A stretch of 64,000 nt of DNA from Paenibacillus whitsoniae (GCF_003955665.1 NZ_RXHU01000027.1:1-64000); one strand, 5' to 3'. Numbered from the stretch's first letter, positions 26,143-34,922 are shown. Made by a program: numbers and translations. The notes: generated by a model not told the origin, from the letters alone.

Positions 26143-26696
26143 CAAATTTTCCCAGTCAACTTGTACAGCTGCCAAGCGTAAACCGCCATGATCGTTTTCG
26201 CATCGGAGATGCGCCCATCGCGCATGTACTGCTGCGCTTCCTCCAACGTAATGGCTTCGCATTCCAGGAACTCGTCCTCGTCCGGATTCGCGTCCCCTTT
26301 CACCAGATCCTCCGCTATATACAGATGAATGATTTCATCCGCAAACCCCGGCGACGTATAAAAGGAACTGACCAGCCGAATGTTCGCCGTCCGATAGCCC
26401 GTCTCTTCCTCGAGCTCGCGCAGCGCCGCCTTCAGCGGTTCTTCCCCCTGATCAAGTTTGCCGGCCGGAATCTCCACCTGACTCTTCTCAAGCGGTTTGC
26501 GGTACTGCTCGACGACGATCATCTTGTCCCCAATCAGCGGAATGACGGCAACGGCGCCAGGGTGCTTCACAATTTCCCGCGAGGCCGTCTCACCGTTCGG
26601 TAGCTTGACCGTATCTACCTGCAAGGAAATGATGCGGCCTTCGTAAATCGGCTTACTCGAAACCGTTACTTCTTCAAATTTTTTATGCTGTGTCAT
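26142..26696 (-). CDS. nudF: ADP-ribose pyrophosphatase (Nudix)
   Basis: Hydrolyses ADP-ribose to AMP and ribose 5-phosphate. The 184 residues have the full Nudix box (GKLDQGEEPLKAALRELEEETGY, with the key REL-EE-G positions) and the ADPRase markers VVEQYRKPLEKSQVEIPAG and SFYTSPGFADE. Start at the ATG at 26696 behind GGGAGTGGAGCT. Divergent from mciZ, as in B. subtilis. Confidence 0.94.
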   Translation of the reverse strand: MTQHKKFEEVTVSSKPIYEGRIISLQVDTVKLPNGETASREIVKHPGAVAVIPLIGDKMIVVEQYRKPLEKSQVEIPAGKLDQGEEPLKAALRELEEETGYRTANIRLVSSFYTSPGFADEIIHLYIAEDLVKGDANPDEDEFLECEAITLEEAQQYMRDGRISDAKTIMAVYAWQLYKLTGKI

Positions 26697-26790
26697 AGCT
26701 CCACTCCCTGATCTTGAAATTTGGTCTAACTTGTCCACGTTCGGCATACCCATCATTATACCAAAAAATTTCCTGAAATGAGGGGCTCGC

Positions 26791-26985
26791 ATGAAAAGCT
26801 ATATCGGAGACGGTCAAATTCGAATTGTAGGCAAAGCCTGGGAAGTCAAGCATCAACTCCATAAAATGATGCGGCAAGCCGGCGAAGGCGCAACCGTCGC
26901 CGAGTATATCGGCGCCCTTCATCGCGGCTCTTCTAGCGGGCGATCCGGGTCGGCCGGCCGGACGCTGCCGTTTCCGGGACGTTAA
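26791..26985 (+). CDS. mciZ: Z-ring inhibitor MciZ, long form
   Basis: MciZ is a mother-cell peptide that caps FtsZ filaments during sporulation. The 64-residue product contains QIRIVGKAWEVKHQL, closely matching the VGKAWEIRAKL core of the 40-residue B. subtilis peptide, followed by a tyrosine-containing helix (TVAEYIGAL). The last 20 or so residues (Ser/Gly/Arg-rich, ending LPFPGR) have no counterpart there. GAGGGGC precedes the ATG. Position next to nudF matches B. subtilis. A sigma-E promoter is expected; CATACCCAT at about 26746 is only a weak candidate. Confidence 0.85.
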   Translation: MKSYIGDGQIRIVGKAWEVKHQLHKMMRQAGEGATVAEYIGALHRGSSSGRSGSAGRTLPFPGR

Positions 26986-27000
26986 CGAAATACAAACATA

Positions 27001-27036
27001 AAACAAGCGATGCCATCAAGGCCATCGCTTGTTTTA
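27001..27036. terminator. Bidirectional terminator between mciZ and the M20 peptidase gene
   Basis: AAACAAGCGATGCC and GGCCATCGCTTGTTT form a long stem flanked by T/A runs on both strands, between convergent genes. Confidence 0.88.
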
Positions 27037-27047
27037 TTATGTCCCAA

Positions 27048-28178
27048 TTATACGTTTGCCGCTTCTTTCACCAGTGCCACGACAAGCTCCGCTGTTTTCA
27101 CGAGATCGGAGACCAGAATGCGCTCCTTCGTCGTGTGAATATCCTCGTAGCCGACAGCCAAATTCACGGTCGGGATGCCCATCCCGTTGAAAATGTTCGC
27201 ATCGCTGCCACCGCCGGAATGGAACGTTCTGGACGTGAGACCCAGCGTCTTCATCGCGCGGGACGTCAGCTGCACAACCGGCGTCTCATCGTTATGCATG
27301 AAGGACGCATAGACGATCTCCGCGTTGAACTCGCACGTCGTGCCCGCTTCCGCCGCCGCCGCTTCGCACGCTTCCTTCATGGACGCGATCTGCGCCTCAA
27401 GCTTATGCTGCACAATGCTGCGCGCTTCCGCTTCCATCCGCACGCGGTCGCAGACGACATTCAGCGGCCCTACACCGGAGAAGCTGCCGATGTTCGCCGT
27501 CGTCTCTTTATCAATGCGGCCGAGCGACATACGCGCAACGGCTTTGCTTGCCACTTGAATCGCGGAAATGCCGTCTTCGGGATTCACCCCTGCGTGTGCA
27601 GACTTCCCATTGAAAATAATTTCAATTTCCGCGCGGCCCGGCGCCGCGACGGCGATATCGCCGATCTTGCCGTTCGAATCAAGCGCAAAACCGAACTGCG
27701 CTTCCAGCAAGGCGCGGTCCATCGCACGCGCGCCCTTGAGGCCGCTCTCTTCGCCCACGGTAATAACAAACTGAATGCGACCGTGCGGAATGTTCTGCTC
27801 TTTGAGCACTTTAATGCCTTCAAACATCGCGGCAATGCCTGCTTTATCATCAGAGCCAAGAATCGTCGTGCCGTCGCTGCGAATGTAGCCGTCATCACCG
27901 ATTTGCGGCTTGATGCCTTTGCCTGGCGCCACGGTATCCATGTGGGACGTAAAGAAGATCGTCGGAATCGCAGCGTTCGCGTCCGTCGCTTCCAAAGTGC
28001 AGATCAGGTTGCCTGCGCCGTGCCCGCTTCGACCCAACGAATCGTCTTCGAACACATTCAGTCCGAGTGCGCCGAATTTTTGTTTCAGCACTTTGCAGAT
28101 TTCCGCTTCATATCGCGTTTCGCTGTCCACCTGAACAAGCGAAATGAACTCTTCCACTAACCGCTCTTGCTTAATCAT
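27048..28178 (-). CDS. yqjE: M20-family metallopeptidase, peptidase T-like (YqjE)
   Basis: The 376 residues show zinc-ligand motifs of the M20 family: TSHMDTVAPG, GSDDKAG, the catalytic VGEESGLKGA, and FHSGGGSDANIF near the C-terminus, with a dimerisation lid domain (about 180-290) between. Similar to tripeptidase T and B. subtilis YqjE; the true substrate is unknown. Start at the ATG at 28178 behind GGGAGGAAAGCT. Confidence 0.9.
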   Translation of the reverse strand: MIKQERLVEEFISLVQVDSETRYEAEICKVLKQKFGALGLNVFEDDSLGRSGHGAGNLICTLEATDANAAIPTIFFTSHMDTVAPGKGIKPQIGDDGYIRSDGTTILGSDDKAGIAAMFEGIKVLKEQNIPHGRIQFVITVGEESGLKGARAMDRALLEAQFGFALDSNGKIGDIAVAAPGRAEIEIIFNGKSAHAGVNPEDGISAIQVASKAVARMSLGRIDKETTANIGSFSGVGPLNVVCDRVRMEAEARSIVQHKLEAQIASMKEACEAAAAEAGTTCEFNAEIVYASFMHNDETPVVQLTSRAMKTLGLTSRTFHSGGGSDANIFNGMGIPTVNLAVGYEDIHTTKERILVSDLVKTAELVVALVKEAANV

Positions 28179-28248
28179 AGCTTTCCTCCCATACTCACTT
28201 TGGGTTACAATAATAGCGTACAAGCCTTCTTGAAAAGGAGTGAACCTC

Positions 28249-28353
28249 TTGCTGCAAAATAAAAAGATATTCAAAGTCGTTATCTACATTATGCTCATTG
28301 TCATGCTATTATCCAGCGTATTATTTACCGCAGGGCTGTTTCTCGATTCGTAA
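28249..28353 (+). CDS. prli42: Prli42-like stressosome-associated membrane micropeptide
   Basis: A 34-residue peptide (TTG start, MLQNKKIFKVV then IYIMLIVMLLSSVLF and TAGLFLDS) with AAGGAG eight bases upstream. Basic N-terminus, single helix and the VVIxIMLIxMLLSS core match Listeria Prli42, which anchors the stressosome to the membrane through RsbR. I see no stressosome genes here. Its stop lies only three bases from the stop of the convergent bkdB gene. Confidence 0.82.
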   Translation: MLQNKKIFKVVIYIMLIVMLLSSVLFTAGLFLDS

Positions 28354-28356
28354 CCC

Positions 28357-29724
28357 TTAATAAATTTTCGTATCGGCGTTGTAGCTTTCCAGGTTTTCTT
28401 TGACACGCTGTAGGAAGCGACCGCAGATAACCCCGTCCAGAATCCGGTGATCCAAGGACAAGCACAAATTCACCATGGAACGCACCGCGATCATATCGTT
28501 AATCACGACAGGCTTCTTCACGATCGATTCAAAGGTCACAATCGCCGCTTGCGGATAGTTGATGATCGGGTAAGACAGAATCGAACCGAAGGAGCCTGTA
28601 TTATTGACCGTAAACGTACCGCCAACCATGTCGCTCAGCGCAAGTTTCCCCGCCCGCGTCTTCTTCGTCAATTCATCGATTTCCCGCGCAAGGCCCGCGA
28701 TATTTTTTTGATCCGCTTTCTTGATGACCGGCGTCATAACCGAATCTTCTGTACCGACTGAAAGCGAGATGTTGATGTCACGCTTCACGATAATTTTATC
28801 GACCGCCCATACCGAATTGATGATCGGATAGTCTTTGATCGCATTAACGACCGCCTTTAGCATAAAAGCCAGATATGTCAAATTGATGCCCTCGCGGCGC
28901 ATAAATTCATCCTTCACTTTGTTCCGCAGCACGACCAGATTGGTCACATCGACTTCGATCATCGTCCAAGCGTGCGGAATTTCCGTCACGCTCTGACGCA
29001 TGCGCGTAGCGATGGCGTTGCGGATCGGCGTCACGTCGATCAGATGCTCGTTGCGCGTATCGGACGCAAGATCCTCCGCTTCAATCAGCGGCGTCTGCGG
29101 ATTCGCCGACAGGTGAATGCCCGTGCTGCGCACCGGCAAATTCACCGGCTGCTCGGCGCCGATCGCGCCGGACGGGATCGCCGAATCGGCCGGCTTCACA
29201 ACGGGCGCAGGCGCGCTGGCCTGCGCCTGCGGAGCGGCCGCTTTCATTGCGTTCGCTCCGCCTGTGGCGACGAACTGCTCTATATCCTTGCGGGTAATCC
29301 GCCCGCCAAGGCCTGTACCGGCAACGCGCGCCAAGTCGACGCCGTTCTCCTGCGCCAGCCGCTGCACGGCCGGCGAGTAGCGACCGCGCATGCTTTGGTC
29401 GCCTTCGAGCTCAACCGCAGCCATTGGGGCTGCTGGCTCCGTCGAAGGCGTTGCGCTGCCGGCCGAGCTGCCCGGCTCCTCGATCACGCAGATCGCTTCG
29501 CCGACTGCGGCCGTTTCACCGTCGCCAACAATAATTTTAACGAGCGTGCCTTCGATGGGCGATGGCATCTCGGTATTTACTTTTTCAGTAAAGAGCTCAC
29601 ACAGTACGTCATATTGCTCCACATAATCGCCGGGCTTCTTCAGCCACTTGCCGATCGTAGCCGAAACGAGGCTTTCCGCCAAATGCGGAACCGTCACCTC
29701 GGTGAGGCGGCTGGTTTGGGTCAT
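28357..29724 (-). CDS. bkdB: Branched-chain 2-oxoacid dehydrogenase E2 (dihydrolipoyl acyltransferase)
   Basis: Transfers branched acyl groups from E1 to CoA. The 455 residues carry a lipoyl domain (about 1-80, with the lipoylated lysine in FTEKVNTEMP), an Ala/Pro linker, an E1/E3-binding domain (YSPAVQRLAQENGVDL ... GLGGRITRKDI), a second linker and the catalytic domain ending SLDHRILDG. The product acyl-CoAs prime iso and anteiso fatty acids. Last gene of lpdV-bkdAA-bkdAB-bkdB, with no visible terminator. Confidence 0.95.
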   Translation of the reverse strand: MTQTSRLTEVTVPHLAESLVSATIGKWLKKPGDYVEQYDVLCELFTEKVNTEMPSPIEGTLVKIIVGDGETAAVGEAICVIEEPGSSAGSATPSTEPAAPMAAVELEGDQSMRGRYSPAVQRLAQENGVDLARVAGTGLGGRITRKDIEQFVATGGANAMKAAAPQAQASAPAPVVKPADSAIPSGAIGAEQPVNLPVRSTGIHLSANPQTPLIEAEDLASDTRNEHLIDVTPIRNAIATRMRQSVTEIPHAWTMIEVDVTNLVVLRNKVKDEFMRREGINLTYLAFMLKAVVNAIKDYPIINSVWAVDKIIVKRDINISLSVGTEDSVMTPVIKKADQKNIAGLAREIDELTKKTRAGKLALSDMVGGTFTVNNTGSFGSILSYPIINYPQAAIVTFESIVKKPVVINDMIAVRSMVNLCLSLDHRILDGVICGRFLQRVKENLESYNADTKIY

Positions 29725-29775
29725 GTCAGGGTCCTCCTAATATCGAAAAATAAATCGACTTCGTGCTCGTTCGGT

Positions 29776-30756
29776 CTAGAACAAAGCAAGCTGGCGCATT
29801 GCTTCCTTCACTTTGTCCGTGTTGAGAAGGAAGAATTTCTCCATCGGCGGGTTACTGCCTACCGCAGGCACGTCAGGTCCGCAAAGCCGCGCGATCGGCG
29901 CATCGAGTTCAAAAAGCAGCTCTTCCGCGATGATAGCGGAAACTTCTGCGCCTACGCCGCCGGTTTTGTTATCTTCATGGGCGACGAGCACTTTGCCTGT
30001 TTTGCGAACAGCTTCGAGAATCGCTTCTTTGTCCAGCGGTTGAATGGTGCGCAAATCGAGTACATGTGCGGAAATGTCCTCTTTCGCCAATTCTTCGGCC
30101 GCTTGCAGCGCATAATTAACAACCATCCCGTACGTGATCACAGTAATGTCCGTACCCTCGCGCTTCACGTCGGCTTTGCCGATCGGCACGATGTAATCCT
30201 CGTCAGGCACTTCGCCGGAAACGCCGAGATAAGCTTTTTTATGCTCAAAATAAAGCACAGGATCCGCGTCGCGGATCGCCGCTTTCAGCAACCCTTTCGC
30301 GTCGTACGGGTTGGAAGGCGCTACGATTTTGAGGCCCGGCGTTCCAAAGAACACCGATTCCGGACATTGAGAGTGGTACAGCGCGCCGCCGCCAGTCGCC
30401 CCATAAGGCGCACGGATGACGATCGGGCAGTGCCAATCGTTATTCGAACGATAGCGGATTTTGGCCGCTTCGCTTAGGATTTGGTTGGATGCGGGAAAAA
30501 TAAAGTCCGCAAATTGAATTTCAGCAATCGGCTTCATGCCGTACATCGCTGAACCGATGGCGACACCGACGATCGCGGATTCCGCAAGCGGCGTGTCCAG
30601 CACACGCTCTTCGCCGTACAGGTCGCGCAGCCCTTTCGTCGTGTTCAGCACGCCGCCTTTGCCAACGTCTTCACCCAGTACGAAAACGTTGTCGTCCTGT
30701 CCCATTTCCTCCTGCATCGCGGAGCGAATGGCTTCAATATAGGTGATCACCGCCAT
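29776..30756 (-). CDS. bkdAB: Branched-chain 2-oxoacid dehydrogenase E1, beta subunit
   Basis: The 326 residues start MAVITYIEAIRSAMQEEM and contain GEDVGKGGV, VRAPYGATGGGALYHSQ, HSQCPESVFF and the C-terminal transketolase domain with DLRTIQPLDKEAI. With the alpha subunit it decarboxylates 2-oxoisovalerate-type acids using thiamine diphosphate. Start overlaps the bkdAA stop (TGATG). Confidence 0.95.
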   Translation of the reverse strand: MAVITYIEAIRSAMQEEMGQDDNVFVLGEDVGKGGVLNTTKGLRDLYGEERVLDTPLAESAIVGVAIGSAMYGMKPIAEIQFADFIFPASNQILSEAAKIRYRSNNDWHCPIVIRAPYGATGGGALYHSQCPESVFFGTPGLKIVAPSNPYDAKGLLKAAIRDADPVLYFEHKKAYLGVSGEVPDEDYIVPIGKADVKREGTDITVITYGMVVNYALQAAEELAKEDISAHVLDLRTIQPLDKEAILEAVRKTGKVLVAHEDNKTGGVGAEVSAIIAEELLFELDAPIARLCGPDVPAVGSNPPMEKFFLLNTDKVKEAMRQLALF

Positions 30757-31766
30757 CAGTTGTTCTCCCCTTCCGCGTATACATGAAGCAGCGTGTCTTC
30801 CGGCTTCGGATATGGAGCCTGGTCGGCATACTTCGTCGCTTCATTGATCAGCAGTTTTTGCTGCGCATCAAGCTCAGCATCCTGCTTTTCGCTCCACAAG
30901 TCGCAAGCGATCAAATACTCTTTGAACTTCTGAACGCCGTCTTTCTTCCGGTTTTCTTCGACTTCTTCCTTCGTTCTATACAGCATGTCGTCATCCGACG
31001 TGGAATGAGGGTTAATGCGGTAGCACATCATTTCAATCAAAGTCGGGCCTTCGCCGCGCAGCGCTCTCTCTCGCGCTTCTTTGGTCACGCGGTACATTTC
31101 GAGCGCATCGGTGCCGTCGACTTGAATGCCCGGGAAGCCGTAGCCCAGCGCACGATCCGCGATTTTGCCCGCCACCTGTTTGTGAATCGGTATGGAAATC
31201 GCATATTGGTTATTTTCACAAACGAAAATAACAGGAAGCTTATGCACGCCCGCAAAGTTGCAACCTTCATGAAAGTCCCCTTGATTGCTGGACCCTTCGC
31301 CGAAAGTCGCGAGCGTGACGAAATCCTGCTTTTTCATTTTCGCGGCAAGCGCGATGCCTGCGGCATGCGGAACCTGCGTTGTCACGGGGGACGAGCCGGT
31401 TACGATATGATTTTTGCGATCGCTGAAATGACCGGCCATTTGGCGGCCGCCGCTGTTGACGTCCTCGGCTTTGCAGAAAATGGACAGCATCAAATCCCGC
31501 AGCGACATGCCCACCGCCAGAACAAACGCGTAATCCCGGTAATATGGCAGAAAATAATCTTTATTCGGCTGCATCGCAAAAGCCATGCCGACTTGTCCGG
31601 CAAACTGGCCTGCGCCGGAGACGTGGAACGGAATTTTTCCTGAGCGCTGCAGCATCATCGCACGCTCGTCGTATTTGTTGGCAAGGCACATCACCGCATA
31701 CATTTTCAAGGCATCGTCATCCGATAAACCCAAGCTTCTATGCTTATAAAGTTGACCAATGGACAT
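30756..31766 (-). CDS. bkdAA: Branched-chain 2-oxoacid dehydrogenase E1, alpha subunit
   Basis: The 336 residues show the thiamine-diphosphate motif (TFGEGSSNQGDFHEGCNFA then VHKLPVIFVCENNQYAIS), the GRQMAGHFSDRKNHI loop and the phosphorylation-loop-like MCYRINPHSTSDD. GAAGGAGG precedes the ATG. A sigma-A promoter lies in the 110-base gap after lpdV. Confidence 0.95.
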   Translation of the reverse strand: MSIGQLYKHRSLGLSDDDALKMYAVMCLANKYDERAMMLQRSGKIPFHVSGAGQFAGQVGMAFAMQPNKDYFLPYYRDYAFVLAVGMSLRDLMLSIFCKAEDVNSGGRQMAGHFSDRKNHIVTGSSPVTTQVPHAAGIALAAKMKKQDFVTLATFGEGSSNQGDFHEGCNFAGVHKLPVIFVCENNQYAISIPIHKQVAGKIADRALGYGFPGIQVDGTDALEMYRVTKEARERALRGEGPTLIEMMCYRINPHSTSDDDMLYRTKEEVEENRKKDGVQKFKEYLIACDLWSEKQDAELDAQQKLLINEATKYADQAPYPKPEDTLLHVYAEGENN

Positions 31767-31844
31767 GGAGGCTGCCTCCTTCTCAATATTAGAATGGCTG
31801 GGATAAATTTATTACCTGGTCCTAGTACTTGACTCTATAAGCAT

Positions 31845-31873
31845 ATTATAAACGGAAACGATTATGATTACAA
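31845..31873 (-). promoter_or_regulatory. Internal sigma-A promoter upstream of bkdAA
   Basis: TTGTAA (31868-31873), 17-base spacer, TATAAT (31845-31850). An 8-bp inverted repeat, TAAACGGA (31880-31887) and TCCGTTTA (31849-31856), brackets the -35 and touches the -10; its outer arm is the last codons of lpdV. It could be an operator. Confidence 0.65.
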
Positions 31874-31876
31874 TTT

Positions 31877-33301
31877 TTATCCGTTTATGGACATGCCGTC
31901 GACGGCCAGCATCGCTTCTCCGAGTGCCTCCGAAAGCGTAGGGTGCGGGTGAATCGTTTGTCCCACTTCCCAAGGCGTTGCATCCAACAGCTGGGCGAGA
32001 GCCGCTTCCGTAATGCTGTTCGTTACTTGTGGTCCGATCATATGGACGCCCAAAATATCGTTCGTCTCACGATCCGCCACCACTTTGACAAAACCGTCCG
32101 AGTCTCCATATACGAGAGCCTTCCCTATCCCTTTGAAGCTGAATCTGCCTATTTTTACTTGATGTCCCTTCTCTTCCGCCTGCTTTTGCGTGTAGCCTAC
32201 GCTCGCAATTTCAGGCCGCGTGTATGTACACTTGGCAACGAGGTGCGCATGAAGCTCATGCGGCGTCAGCCCGGCGATATGCTCCGCAGCAGCAATTCCC
32301 TCATGTCCGGCCATATGCGCCAGCATGAGGCCGCCGATGACATCCCCAACCGCATAAATATGGGATTCACTCGTTTGCATGAAGCGATTGACGCGAATGA
32401 CGCCTTTGTCAACAACGACATCGGTGTTCTCCAGCCCCAAACCTTCCACATTCGCGATGCGGCCCACAGAGACAAGCACTCTCTCGGCTTCCAGCGCTTG
32501 CACCTCACCATTTTTCTCCACATTCAATTTGACGCCGGTCTCGCCCACTTCCACTTCATTTGCCAGCACTTTGGCTCCGGTAACAATCTCAATGCCGCGT
32601 TTCTTAAAAAGCCGCTCCAGTTCCTTCGACACATCCTCATCTTCTTGCGCCACGAGATGCTTGTCCAGCTCGACGATCGTCACTTTTACGCCAAAATCGT
32701 TCAGCATCGACGCCCACTCCACGCCGATCACGCCGCCGCCGACTATAATGATCGACGCCGGCAGACTTTCCATGCGCAGCGCGTCTTCGCTCGTCATAAT
32801 CATCCGCCCGTCCGCTTCCAGCCCCGGAAGGCTGCGCGGTCTGGAGCCCGTCGCGATAATCAGATTGCTGTTCAGCAGCATCTCGATTTCGCCGTCTTCC
32901 CGCTCCACGGAAACCGCTCCGCTGCGCGGGGAGAAAATCGAAGGTCCAATAATACGGCCCTGCCCGTGATGCACCGTGATTTTATTTTTCTTCATCAAAA
33001 ATTGCAGTCCTTGGTGGAGCTGATCCACGATTCGCTGCTTGCGGCTTTGCACGAGGTCAAATTTCAAAGAGACATTCTCCGCGGCGATGCCGTACTCTTC
33101 GCTTTTATTCATAGAAGCGAACATCTCTGCGCTGCGCAGCAACGCCTTGCTCGGAATGCATCCTTGATGCAGGCAAGTGCCGCCCATTTTTTCTTTTTCC
33201 ACAATGGCTACGTTCTTCCCAAGCTGCGCCGCCCGAATGGCTGCCGTATATCCGCCGATTCCGCCGCCGAGCACGACCACGTCATATTTATATTCACTCA
33301 T
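31877..33301 (-). CDS. lpdV: Dihydrolipoyl dehydrogenase (E3) of the branched-chain complex
   Basis: Reoxidises the lipoyl group with FAD and NAD. The 474 residues have VVVLGGGIGGYTAAIRAA (FAD), the redox disulfide GGTCLHQGCIPSK, the NAD fold IIIVGGGVIGVEWASML, YAVGDVIGG and the C-terminal HPHPTLSEALGEA. GGGAGG lies upstream of the ATG. First of the bkd genes here; the ptb-bcd-buk and bkdR genes found upstream in B. subtilis are absent from this position. Confidence 0.95.
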   Translation of the reverse strand: MSEYKYDVVVLGGGIGGYTAAIRAAQLGKNVAIVEKEKMGGTCLHQGCIPSKALLRSAEMFASMNKSEEYGIAAENVSLKFDLVQSRKQRIVDQLHQGLQFLMKKNKITVHHGQGRIIGPSIFSPRSGAVSVEREDGEIEMLLNSNLIIATGSRPRSLPGLEADGRMIMTSEDALRMESLPASIIIVGGGVIGVEWASMLNDFGVKVTIVELDKHLVAQEDEDVSKELERLFKKRGIEIVTGAKVLANEVEVGETGVKLNVEKNGEVQALEAERVLVSVGRIANVEGLGLENTDVVVDKGVIRVNRFMQTSESHIYAVGDVIGGLMLAHMAGHEGIAAAEHIAGLTPHELHAHLVAKCTYTRPEIASVGYTQKQAEEKGHQVKIGRFSFKGIGKALVYGDSDGFVKVVADRETNDILGVHMIGPQVTNSITEAALAQLLDATPWEVGQTIHPHPTLSEALGEAMLAVDGMSING

Positions 33302-33484
33302 GCTATGTAAGCCTCCCTGTCACTCATTTTACAAGTTATTCACATATGTGCATCTCTATTATATTACCCTTTTTTATATTCGAAGTCATAGTCTTATTTG
33401 TGAACCTCTTGTTTACGAAATAGACAGTGCCGCGGTTTCAAGGTATGATAAGAAAAGACTATTTCCGCGAGGTTAGGAGCAGCT

Positions 33485-33742
33485 ATGAAAGCACCTTTTT
33501 ACCGCTTTATTGCCATCATGATGCTAGTTATACCGGGATTAACCGCGACCTATGGATTTCTTGCGATGAAAGATGCGTTCTTCGCACAGTTCGGTCCGGA
33601 CAACCATATGCTTTGGGGCAAATTTATCGTTGGACTCATTCTTTTCCTGCTGGGGGTCGCCTTCATTGGAGGCTGGACGTTCTTCCGGGACCGCAAACGC
33701 AACTATGTCGCGCCGCGTTTCAAAGCCAAACGCAAAAAATAG
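33485..33742 (+). CDS. yqzF: DUF2627 small membrane protein (YqzF)
   Basis: An 85-residue protein with two helices (about 8-28 and 44-64) separated by DAFFAQFGPDNHMLWGK, and a very basic C-terminus (APRFKAKRKK). The pattern is that of DUF2627; B. subtilis YqzF also lies beside the bkd region. Function unknown. Confidence 0.85.
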   Translation: MKAPFYRFIAIMMLVIPGLTATYGFLAMKDAFFAQFGPDNHMLWGKFIVGLILFLLGVAFIGGWTFFRDRKRNYVAPRFKAKRKK

Positions 33743-33770
33743 ACCAGGACCTTTGTCCCGGTCTATTTTT
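33736..33770. terminator. Bidirectional terminator between yqzF and the SteA-like gene
   Basis: AATAGACCAGGAC and GTCCCGGTCTATT flank a short loop, with a T run after it on the plus strand and on the minus strand. Confidence 0.85.
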
Positions 33771-34922
33771 TTACTCGCCAAAGCCAATCCGCCAGACGGC
33801 ATGGGCTGCACGCTTCACAATCCAGTGCAACTGAAGCACGGCAAAGCCGATAAAAAGACCGCTCACCAGCGCCGTCGTCAACGCTTCTTTCGTCCATCGG
33901 CTGCTGCCGCTGGGCAGCGGTAAGCTGCGCACATCGATCAGCCTCGCGCCGAGCTGCAGGCGCACGAGCAAAGCGCTGCCCATGTCTTCGCCGCCCTGCT
34001 GCACCCAGTCGGCCAGATCAACCGGCAGGCCTGCCGTGATCAAGCTCGCTGCCCGGTGATGATAAGCGAGCAGCAGCGCCGCATCACTTGTACTCGCTGC
34101 ACACGACAGCTTATGAACGCGTCCCGCTCGGGCAAGATCGCCAGCTCGAGCCTCATCCCCATGTTCGTCTGCATGCACGACGATCTCAGCTCCGCTGGTC
34201 AGCATGCCGGTCGTGAGCTGCTTCGCTGCAGCCACGATCACATCCGGCACGACGCCTTCCCGCAGCAGCTGATCTGCGCCTTGGCCGATGCCGATCACAA
34301 CCGGCTGATGCTCAGCAATTAATCGCTTTATCTTGCTCAGGATACGATCGCGCTCTTGCCCGTCTTCGAGCTCCGCTGTGAGCAGAACCGGCTTGTCCGC
34401 CATCCCGGTTTGCAGCAGCAGCTGCGGGAACGGCTGCAGCACAGCTTTCTCCAGCGCAGCACGGGCCAATGTACGGTCGATGAATGCTTCCCAACGCTGC
34501 GCAAGCGGCTCTTCCGTTAGCTGCTGAGCCCGCAGCCAATCCGCTTGGGTAAAGGCTTTACAGGGAAGTGTCTGCTCGCCTGCGAGCAGCACGTCCGGAT
34601 ATATTGTCAGCTCCTCTTGCGAAGCAAGCAGCGTATAGTTGGCAGCATCGGTTTCCCAAATCGGGATACCATGCTGAAGCAGCACAAGCGGACTTTGTGC
34701 AAGCCGATCACCGCTCATGAGCATGCCGCAATGAACGACAGCGAGCACGTTTCCTTGTACCCACGCAAGCGCCAACGCCTCATCCAGTTCCCCGCCTTTC
34801 AAGACGATGATTGCGTTTGTCAGCGAAAGATCGGACCTATCCCGCTTCGTTCCTTCTCTCACAGCGCCTTTCACAACTGGCACAGGTTTCATCGCAAACC
34901 AAGACAATGCAGACCAATTCAT
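33771..34922 (-). CDS. steA: SteA-like protein (putative cytokinetic ring protein; TPK-like fold)
   Basis: The 383 residues have an N-terminal domain with VVKGAVREGTKRDRSDLSL, a central region resembling the catalytic fold of thiamine pyrophosphokinase (GIGQGADQLLREGVVPDVI, then EIVVHADEHG), and one C-terminal membrane helix (TALVSGLFIGFAVLQLHWIV). This is the architecture of SteA, tied to cell division in Corynebacterium. The usual aspartates of the GDxDS loop are not evident after VVPDVI, so nucleotide chemistry is doubtful. Start choice is uncertain: GGGGAG lies 14 bases before this ATG. Confidence 0.68.
   Translation of the reverse strand: MNWSALSWFAMKPVPVVKGAVREGTKRDRSDLSLTNAIIVLKGGELDEALALAWVQGNVLAVVHCGMLMSGDRLAQSPLVLLQHGIPIWETDAANYTLLASQEELTIYPDVLLAGEQTLPCKAFTQADWLRAQQLTEEPLAQRWEAFIDRTLARAALEKAVLQPFPQLLLQTGMADKPVLLTAELEDGQERDRILSKIKRLIAEHQPVVIGIGQGADQLLREGVVPDVIVAAAKQLTTGMLTSGAEIVVHADEHGDEARAGDLARAGRVHKLSCAASTSDAALLLAYHHRAASLITAGLPVDLADWVQQGGEDMGSALLVRLQLGARLIDVRSLPLPSGSSRWTKEALTTALVSGLFIGFAVLQLHWIVKRAAHAVWRIGFGE

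Noticed and set aside
28972-30477. Long plus-strand open frame (about 500 codons) opposite bkdB and bkdAB
   Set aside because: Arg/His-rich, no motifs, no ribosome-binding site, and it lies wholly opposite clear genes. It is an antisense artefact of codon bias.
31943-33310. Plus-strand open frame (455 codons) opposite lpdV
   Set aside because: Same Arg/His-rich composition and full overlap with a well-identified gene.
33302-33484. Sigma-54 promoter before lpdV, expected from B. subtilis
   Set aside because: No TGGCA-N-TTGC pair at -24/-12 spacing; only a TATAAT-like -10 near 33360.
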